DNA from: an uncultured beta proteobacterium
Lineage (GTDB): Bacteria; Pseudomonadota; Gammaproteobacteria; Burkholderiales; Burkholderiaceae
DNA: 11,856 nucleotides
Direction: 5' to 3'
NCBI GenBank assembly: GCA_903827075.1
Contig: CAIKGX010000087.1
Span: forward strand, 1 to 11,856
Part shown: positions 6,970-11,856 of the stretch, in pieces
Numbering within the stretch: the first letter of the stretch is position 1
Layout: every line of letters begins with the position of its first letter
Notes under the pieces: generated by a model
What the model was told of the DNA's origin: nothing
Database searches by the model: none
Seen by the model: the letters and a program-made list of their open reading frames with translations, nothing else
Position numbers and translations under genes: made by a program

Positions 6970-7818
6970 ATGACCAGCATTTCTAGCATAAACGCCGATT
7001 TACATTGCCACTCCGTTGTCTCTGATGGGACTTTAACGCCCGAAGAGCTAGCGCAGCGTGCCCATGCTAATGGCGTACGGTTATGGGCTTTAACCGATCA
7101 CGATGAGTTAGGTGGTCAAGATAGAGCGCGCGCTGCTGCTAAGGCTATTGGCATGGAATATCTCACTGGAGTGGAGATTTCTGTTACTTGGATGGGGCAA
7201 ACCATCCATATCGTGGGCTTAGGTATAGATGCAGCCCATATGGGGATCGTGGAGGGATTACGCCTGACTCGTGACGGTCGTGGTAATCGCGCCAAACTCA
7301 TGGCCGAGCAATTGCTTAAGGCTGGAATACCTGGCGCTTATGAAGGTGCCCTCCATTTTGCGGGTAATCATGATTTGATTTCAAGAACCCATTTTGCTCG
7401 ATTCTTGGTGGAACAGGGTGTATGCAAGGATACTGAGCACGTCTTTAAAAATTATCTCGTTGAAGATAAACCAGGATATGTTCCACACCTCTGGGCCACC
7501 TTAGACAATGCAGTCGCTTGGATTAAGGATGCTGGTGGTGTGGCTGTGATTGCCCACCCCGGTAGATACAAACTCAATGCCATGCAAATGGACGAACTTT
7601 ACAAGCACTTTAAGGATATCGGCGGATTAGGGATTGAGGTAATTACCGGTAGTCATAGCCCAAACCAATATCAGACCTACGGCAAAATTGCACAGCAGTA
7701 TGGCTTCATGGCTTCGCGCGGATCTGATTTTCATGATCCACAAGAGAGTTATATCGACTTAGGTACATTACCGCTTTTACCGGATCACTTAACTCCAGTC
7801 TGGTCTGCATTTCAATGA
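6970..7818 (+). CDS. PHP-domain phosphoesterase (RNase AM / 3',5'-nucleoside bisphosphate phosphatase family)
   Basis: This is a metal-dependent PHP-domain hydrolase of the YciV/TrpH group. Characterised relatives are E. coli RNase AM, a 5'-3' exonuclease that trims rRNA 5' ends, and a Chromobacterium enzyme that hydrolyses 3',5'-nucleoside bisphosphates such as pAp. Numbered from ATG 6970 (282 residues), the metal ligands are all present: DLHCHS (His12, His14), Asp19, TDHDE (Asp43, His44), GVEIS (Glu69), AHPGRY (His196) and RGSDFH (Asp253, His255). An insertion with LISRTHFARFLV lies in the middle, as in the family. GTG 6967 is an in-frame alternative that adds one residue. AGGG sits very close to the ATG, so the ribosome binding site is weak. 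It starts 9 bases after zapE, and trpS follows after 43 bases. Confidence 0.9.
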   Translation: MTSISSINADLHCHSVVSDGTLTPEELAQRAHANGVRLWALTDHDELGGQDRARAAAKAIGMEYLTGVEISVTWMGQTIHIVGLGIDAAHMGIVEGLRLTRDGRGNRAKLMAEQLLKAGIPGAYEGALHFAGNHDLISRTHFARFLVEQGVCKDTEHVFKNYLVEDKPGYVPHLWATLDNAVAWIKDAGGVAVIAHPGRYKLNAMQMDELYKHFKDIGGLGIEVITGSHSPNQYQTYGKIAQQYGFMASRGSDFHDPQESYIDLGTLPLLPDHLTPVWSAFQ

Positions 7819-7861
7819 TTTATGAACCATTTCCAATTACAAATAAAGAATAAAGATAAAG

Positions 7862-9064
7862 ATGTTTGCTGAACGCGTTCTCTCTGGCATGCGACCTACG
7901 GGTAATTTGCACCTTGGCCATTACCACGGCGTTTTAAAAAATTGGGTCCGCTTGCAGTCTGAGTACCCTTGTTATTTCTTCGTGGCTGATTGGCATGCGC
8001 TGACCACCCACTATGAAACTCCGGATGTGATTGAGCAATCGGTTTGGGACATGGTGATTGATTGGTTGGCTGCCGGCGTAGACCCTAATCAAGCAACACT
8101 TTTTATTCAGAGCAAAGTTCCCGAGCATGCTGAGCTGTTCCTCTTGCTGGCAATGGGTACCCCATTGGGCTGGCTTGAGCGCGTACCAACCTACAAAGAT
8201 CAGATAGAAAAGCTCAAAGAAAAAGATTTACAAACCTATGGCTTCTTGGGTTATCCGTTGCTACAAGCTGCAGATATTTTGATGTACCGCGCCCAATTTG
8301 TACCCGTTGGTGAAGATCAGGTCCCCCATGTGGAGATGACGCGTGAGGTAGCGCGTCGCTTTAATTATCTGTATGGTCGTGAACCTGGCTTTGAGGAGAA
8401 GGCGCTCGAAGCGGTTAAGAAATTGGGAAGCAAGCGCGCCAAGATGTATGCAGAACTGCGTGTGGCATTTCAGGAGCGTGGAGATGATGAGGCTCTCGAG
8501 CAAGCTAAAGCGATCTTGCAAGAAGCGCAAAGTCTCTCTATGGCTGATCGAGAAAGACTCTTTGGTTTTTTAGAAGGGGCTCGTAAAATTATTTTGCCTG
8601 AACCCCAAGCGCTCTTAACTAGCGCCTCCAGAATGCCTGGCATTGACGGTCAAAAAATGTCAAAGTCCTATGGCAACACCATTAGTATTCGTGAAAAACC
8701 AGAAGAAGTGATTCGATCCATCCGCACAATGCCAACTGATCCAGCGCGTGTTCGTCGAACGGATCCAGGCGATCCAGCACGTTGTCCCGTCTGGCAATTG
8801 CACGCTGTGTATTCTGATGAGGCTACTAAGCAGTGGGTTGAGAAAGAATGTAAAACTGCTGGGATTGGTTGTCTTGAATGTAAACAGCCGGTTATTGATG
8901 CGATTTTGGCAGAGCAGCAACCCATGTTTGAGCGCGCTCAAAAGTATTTGGATGATCCTAGTCTCTTGCGCTCCATCATTGCTGATGGTTGTGATAAGGC
9001 TCGCAAAGTAGCACAAGAAACCATGCGCGAGGTTCGTGAAGCGATGGGCTTAGCGTACGATTAA
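7862..9064 (+). CDS. trpS: Tryptophan--tRNA ligase
   Basis: This is a class Ic aminoacyl-tRNA synthetase that charges tRNA-Trp in the cytoplasm. The 400-residue protein begins with SGMRPTGNLHLGHYHG, which holds the HIGH-type motif (HLGH), and carries the KMSKS signature in GQKMSKSYGN in its middle third. Other family blocks are FFVADWHALTTHY, GWLERVPTYKDQ and VPVGEDQVPHVEMTRE. It is longer than the E. coli enzyme (about 334 residues). The extra stretch, between the PVGEDQ block and the KMSKS loop (around residues 175-245), is also what I recall in Burkholderia TrpS. A late GIGCLECKQP segment holds two cysteines. An in-frame stop at 7844-7846 fixes the start near ATG 7862. The Shine-Dalgarno sequence is poor (A-rich, AAAGATAAAG). 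Confidence 0.95.
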   Translation: MFAERVLSGMRPTGNLHLGHYHGVLKNWVRLQSEYPCYFFVADWHALTTHYETPDVIEQSVWDMVIDWLAAGVDPNQATLFIQSKVPEHAELFLLLAMGTPLGWLERVPTYKDQIEKLKEKDLQTYGFLGYPLLQAADILMYRAQFVPVGEDQVPHVEMTREVARRFNYLYGREPGFEEKALEAVKKLGSKRAKMYAELRVAFQERGDDEALEQAKAILQEAQSLSMADRERLFGFLEGARKIILPEPQALLTSASRMPGIDGQKMSKSYGNTISIREKPEEVIRSIRTMPTDPARVRRTDPGDPARCPVWQLHAVYSDEATKQWVEKECKTAGIGCLECKQPVIDAILAEQQPMFERAQKYLDDPSLLRSIIADGCDKARKVAQETMREVREAMGLAYD

Positions 9065-9077
9065 TACCGCACCTCAG

Positions 9078-9638
9078 ATGTCTACACACGACACCATCCT
9101 TAAGGCATCGCCTTGGCTTAGGCGTTTTGCACCCTTGATTGTTAAAGACGGTCTGGTATTAGATTTAGCTTGTGGAACTGGTCGGCATGCGTATTACCTA
9201 GCTCAATTGGGGTATCGCGTTTTAGCGGTTGACCAAGACATTTCTGCCGTCATGGCGTTGAATGATCCCGCAATCGAATGTGAGCAAATGGATATAGAGC
9301 TCGATGTGTGGCCTTTGTTAGGCAAGCTATTTAGTGCTATCGTGGTAAGTAATTATCTGTATCGACCCCATTTAGATCAATTGCCCAATATGCTGGCAAA
9401 GGGGGGTCTTTTAATCTATGAAACCTTTGCTAATGGCAATGCCGAATTTGGCAAGCCATCAAATCCCAATTTCCTTCTAAAACCTGGGGAATTACTTGCT
9501 TTAGCGGCTCGCCATGACCTGAAAGTCATTGCCTACGAGGATATTTACCAAGATCAGCCTAAGCCAGCCATGATTCAGCGTCTTTGTGCCGTAAAAGGGG
9601 ATATAAAAGGGCGCATTCCGTTACAATTTCATGGTTAA
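9078..9638 (+). CDS. Class I SAM-dependent methyltransferase (TehB-like), substrate unknown
   Basis: This is a small Rossmann-fold methyltransferase of 186 residues. Motif I is clear in LVLDLACGTGRH (26-37), and the acidic residue at the end of the second strand is Asp52 in VLAVDQD. A SNYLYRPHLDQLPNML segment and a GGLLIYETF strand follow, as in TehB-type and related class I enzymes. No residue visible here fixes the substrate; tellurite or small-molecule methylation are family possibilities only. It starts 13 bases after trpS, with no good Shine-Dalgarno sequence, and ends 38 bases before dapA, so it is probably read together with them. It carries no signal peptide or membrane segment and should be cytoplasmic. 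Confidence 0.85.
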   Translation: MSTHDTILKASPWLRRFAPLIVKDGLVLDLACGTGRHAYYLAQLGYRVLAVDQDISAVMALNDPAIECEQMDIELDVWPLLGKLFSAIVVSNYLYRPHLDQLPNMLAKGGLLIYETFANGNAEFGKPSNPNFLLKPGELLALAARHDLKVIAYEDIYQDQPKPAMIQRLCAVKGDIKGRIPLQFHG

Positions 9639-9651
9639 CATACAAACAGAT

Positions 9652-9666
9652 CCGATTCTCAATCGG
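9652..9666 (+). repeat. Perfect hairpin in the dapA leader
   Basis: CCGATT (9652-9657) and AATCGG (9661-9666) form a perfect six-base-pair stem with a three-base loop, ten bases before the GTG start of dapA. TATATTTT follows, which is not a proper terminator T-run, and the stem is only half GC. It may shape access to the dapA ribosome binding region or be a weak attenuator. The structure is seen; any function is inferred. Confidence 0.4.
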
Positions 9667-9676
9667 TATATTTTCG

Positions 9677-10600
9677 GTGACTAAGACAGCTAATTCCTAC
9701 GGTAGTAAAAAACCCATTTCTGGCAGCATGCCGGCAATAGTAACGCCGATGTTTGAGGATGGCAGCCTAGACTATGGCAGCCTGCGCTCTTTACTGGATT
9801 GGCATGTAGCCGAGGGGTCGGATGGCATTGTGATTGTCGGGACTAGTGGTGAGTCACCTACTGTTTCTGTGCAAGAGCATTGTGAACTCATACGGGCAAC
9901 GGTTGAGCATATTGCTGGGCGCATTCCCGTCATTGCAGGTACTGGCGGAAACTCCACCGTTGAGGCTATTGAGCTTACCCAGTTTGCCAAAAAAGTAGGC
10001 GCTGATGCCAGCTTGCAAGTAGTCCCTTATTACAATAAGCCTACTCAAGAGGGGATGTATGCCCATTTTCAGAAGATTGCTGAATCAGTAGATCTTCCCG
10101 TTATTTTGTATAACGTACCCGGTAGAACGGTTGCTGATTTAGCTGGTGATACGGTTGTTCGATTGGCTGCAGTTCCTGGAATTATCGGTATTAAGGATGC
10201 TACAGGTAGCCTTGAGCGCGGTACTTTATTGATTGCCGATTTAAAACGTGCTGGACATGAAGATTTTTCCGTATTTTCTGGTGATGATTTTAGTGCTGCC
10301 ATGCTGATGCTCATGGGCGGCAAAGGAAATATCTCTGTCACGGCAAATATTGCTCCCCGTCTCATGCATGAGCTTTGTGTAGCAGCGATGTCTGATGATG
10401 TTGTTAGAACTAGAGATATTCAATACCAATTACTGGCAGTTCATAAAGCCATGTTCACCGAGGCAAACCCGATTCCAGTAAAGTGGGCCCTACATGAAAT
10501 GGGCAAAATTACTGCTGGAATTCGTTTACCTTTAACCCCTTTAAGTGTTGCCTTGCGCGAACCCTTAAAGACTGCAATGAAACAGGCCGGCTTACTATGA
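9677..10600 (+). CDS. dapA: 4-hydroxy-tetrahydrodipicolinate synthase
   Basis: DapA condenses pyruvate with aspartate semialdehyde, the first committed step of the diaminopimelate/lysine pathway that feeds peptidoglycan. From GTG 9677 the protein has 307 residues, slightly longer than E. coli DapA (292), with a short extra N-terminus as in Burkholderia homologues. Visible sites are GTSGES (Thr56, Ser57; most relatives have two threonines), VVPYYNKPTQEGMY, ILYNVPGRT (Tyr145, Arg150), the Schiff-base Lys173 in GIKDATG, and GGKGNISVTAN. The open frame extends upstream to 9584 but that part overlaps the methyltransferase and lacks DapA-like sequence. GTG 9677 is the only credible start, yet its Shine-Dalgarno sequence is weak. 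The stop overlaps the bamC start. Confidence 0.94.
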   Translation: MTKTANSYGSKKPISGSMPAIVTPMFEDGSLDYGSLRSLLDWHVAEGSDGIVIVGTSGESPTVSVQEHCELIRATVEHIAGRIPVIAGTGGNSTVEAIELTQFAKKVGADASLQVVPYYNKPTQEGMYAHFQKIAESVDLPVILYNVPGRTVADLAGDTVVRLAAVPGIIGIKDATGSLERGTLLIADLKRAGHEDFSVFSGDDFSAAMLMLMGGKGNISVTANIAPRLMHELCVAAMSDDVVRTRDIQYQLLAVHKAMFTEANPIPVKWALHEMGKITAGIRLPLTPLSVALREPLKTAMKQAGLL

Positions 10601-11745
10601 TGTATTTGATTCAAACCTTTCGCACATACTTTGGGATGCTCTGTATTTTTGCAATGCTTGGTTTCGGTTTAGCGGCTTGTAAATCGGTAACATCCAATGA
10701 CACTGTTGACTACAAGAGTACAGGTGCGGTCCGCGGACCTAATTTGTCATACCCTCCCGATTTGATTACTGCGCAAGCGGATCGTCGCTATATTGTTCAG
10801 GACGGCACAGCAACGATGTCTGAATACAATGCCGCTCTTAAGAAATCAGTTCAGACACGTAAAAATGTGATGACTGGTATTCCAGGCATGCGTATTGCAC
10901 GTGATGGAGAGCGTCGCTGGTTAGTAGTGGAAAAGCCAGCACCAGAGCTCTATCCCCAAATTAAGGACTTCTGGCAAGAGAATGGATTCTTGTTGGTGAT
11001 TGATTCACCATCGACTGGCATCATGGAAACCGATTGGGCTGAGAACCGCTCAAAAATTTCCCAGGATTTTATTCGTTCGGCAGTGAGCGGGGCCTTAGAT
11101 ACACTGTATGACACGGGTGAGCGTGATAAATATAAAACGCGATTAGAAGTGGGCAAGCCTGGCGAGACAGAAATATATATAACCCAGCGTGGTGCGATTG
11201 AAAAATGTACAAGTGACGCTACGGGTAATTGTATTTCAACCATCTGGACTACTCGCCCCAATGACCCAGAGTTAGAGGCGGTCTTCTTGGCGCGCTTGAT
11301 GGAGCGCTTGGGTATGACTCAAGAGCAAGCAAAGGCCCAAGTTGCTGCACCGCTTGGCCCAAAGACACCAAAAGCACAATTGGTTCAAGAGGGGACTAAT
11401 ACAGCCCATATTGAAATCGCTGCTGGATTTGATCGCGCATGGCGTGACACTGGCTTAGCTTTAGATCGCTCCAACTTTAGCGTAGAAGATCGGAATCGTT
11501 CCGGTGGTATTTACTACGTGCGCTATGTTAATCCTAAAGACCTGGGTGATACCAAGGGTTTCTTCTCTAATCTATTTAGCAGTAAAGACGAGTCCAGCAT
11601 GAAGGCTAAAAAGTATCGCATAGTCGTTAAGTCGACCGGGGAAAATACATCTAGTGTCTATGTTCAAGATGCGGATGGGAATCCAGAGAACACGGCTGCT
11701 GGATTTAAGTTATTAACTTTGCTCACTGAGCAACTTACCCGCTAA
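10597..11745 (+). CDS. bamC: Outer membrane protein assembly factor BamC (lipoprotein)
   Basis: BamC (NlpB) is a lipoprotein subunit of the BAM complex that inserts beta-barrel proteins into the outer membrane. The 382 residues open with a signal peptide and the lipobox LAAC, with Cys28 as the lipidated residue. Next comes VDYKSTGAVRGPNLSYPPDL, the unstructured N-terminal segment that in BamC family proteins binds BamD. Two helix-grip domains should follow; GERRWLVVEKPAPELYPQIKDFW begins the first, and HIEIAAGFDRAWRDTGLALDR begins the second. The start ATG 10597 overlaps the dapA stop (ATGA), and ATG 10600 is an equally possible start one residue later. dapA-bamC adjacency is also known in E. 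coli (dapA-nlpB) and supports the call. A strong terminator follows 20 bases after the stop. Confidence 0.93.
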   Translation: MMYLIQTFRTYFGMLCIFAMLGFGLAACKSVTSNDTVDYKSTGAVRGPNLSYPPDLITAQADRRYIVQDGTATMSEYNAALKKSVQTRKNVMTGIPGMRIARDGERRWLVVEKPAPELYPQIKDFWQENGFLLVIDSPSTGIMETDWAENRSKISQDFIRSAVSGALDTLYDTGERDKYKTRLEVGKPGETEIYITQRGAIEKCTSDATGNCISTIWTTRPNDPELEAVFLARLMERLGMTQEQAKAQVAAPLGPKTPKAQLVQEGTNTAHIEIAAGFDRAWRDTGLALDRSNFSVEDRNRSGGIYYVRYVNPKDLGDTKGFFSNLFSSKDESSMKAKKYRIVVKSTGENTSSVYVQDADGNPENTAAGFKLLTLLTEQLTR

Positions 11746-11765
11746 GTTGTCATATTGCAGTAATT

Positions 11766-11794
11766 AAAAAAGCCGCTTTTCAGCGGCTTTTTTT
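11766..11794. terminator. Bidirectional intrinsic terminator
   Basis: AGCCGCT (11771-11777) pairs perfectly with AGCGGCT (11782-11788) around a TTTC loop. The stem is flanked by A5 upstream and T6 downstream, which extend the pairing and give a T-run on both strands. It lies between bamC and a gene ending on the other strand at 11809, so it probably ends transcription from both directions. Confidence 0.92.
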
Positions 11795-11808
11795 CTTCAA
11801 GAAGAAGA

Positions 11809-11856
11809 TTACTTCTTAGCGTCAGCAGCAGGAGCAGCAGCTGGTGCAGCAGGAGC
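11809..11856 (-). CDS. 3' end of an unidentified converging gene (Ala/Pro-rich C-terminus)
   Basis: Read on the minus strand, the last 48 bases give an open frame APAAPAAAPAADAKK followed by TAA (11811-11809). The stop comes 14 bases before the bidirectional terminator, as expected for a real gene end. The piece is partial, cut by the window edge. Ala/Pro-rich tails ending in lysines occur on many unrelated small betaproteobacterial proteins, so no function can be given. The low-complexity GCT/GCA/CCA repeats could also be chance, but the codon pattern and the terminator favour a gene. Confidence 0.5.
   Translation of the reverse strand, partial: APAAPAAAPAADAKK

Noticed and set aside
7815..7853. 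Twelve-codon ORF overlapping the stop of the PHP gene (ATGA) before trpS
   Set aside because: It is too short to judge, has no ribosome binding site of note and resembles no known leader peptide; it contains no tryptophan codons that would suggest attenuation of trpS.
8660..9016. Overlapping minus- and plus-strand frames inside the 3' part of trpS
   Set aside because: Several frames stay open together here, which reflects base composition. TrpS is unambiguous in this region.
9584..9676. Upstream extension of dapA overlapping the methyltransferase gene
   Set aside because: The added residues are not DapA-like and read the methyltransferase 3' end in another frame. GTG 9677 gives the expected length.
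11793..11806. TTCTTC-AA-GAAGAA inverted repeat after the terminator
   Set aside because: The two-base loop is too tight for a stable hairpin and the sequence is low in complexity next to the AAG-rich gene end.

Overview
The window looks like ordinary core chromosome of a betaproteobacterium of the order Burkholderiales, most likely a Polynucleobacter-type freshwater species. This rests on protein similarity recalled from memory (SucA, ZapE, TrpS and DapA read like Burkholderia/Cupriavidus homologues), on the moderate GC content, and on the gene order odhA-odhB-odhL-zapE followed by trpS and dapA-bamC. No mobile element, CRISPR array, tRNA or rRNA was seen.

Layout: bases 1-306 are an AT-rich non-coding leader containing a candidate promoter and several inverted repeats. 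From 307 to 11745 nine complete genes lie on the + strand, closely packed (gaps of -4 to 43 bases), with no convincing internal terminator. They are sucA, sucB and lpdA (the E1, E2 and E3 subunits of 2-oxoglutarate dehydrogenase), zapE (AFG1-type ATPase), a PHP-domain phosphoesterase (RNase AM / nucleoside bisphosphatase family), trpS, a small class I SAM-dependent methyltransferase, dapA and bamC. A strong bidirectional terminator at 11766-11794 closes the run. Beyond it the last 48 bases appear to be the 3' end of a converging minus-strand gene with an Ala/Pro-rich C-terminus.

The first three genes build one TCA-cycle enzyme complex, and their spacing and ribosome binding sites suit a single operon. 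The downstream genes serve unrelated housekeeping jobs: cell division or stress ATPase, RNA end processing or pAp recycling, tryptophan charging, lysine/diaminopimelate synthesis and outer-membrane protein assembly. They are probably linked by position only, except for the translationally overlapping dapA-bamC pair.

The most interesting part is the sucA leader. It holds a set of mutually exclusive hairpins, a perfect 12-base palindrome, a hairpin placed just before the Shine-Dalgarno sequence, and an overlapping 53-codon upstream ORF. Burkholderiales are known to carry a conserved 'sucA RNA motif' (a candidate riboswitch) in this position, so this is probably a member or relative of it rather than something wholly new. 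I did not find a convincing undescribed multi-gene system here.
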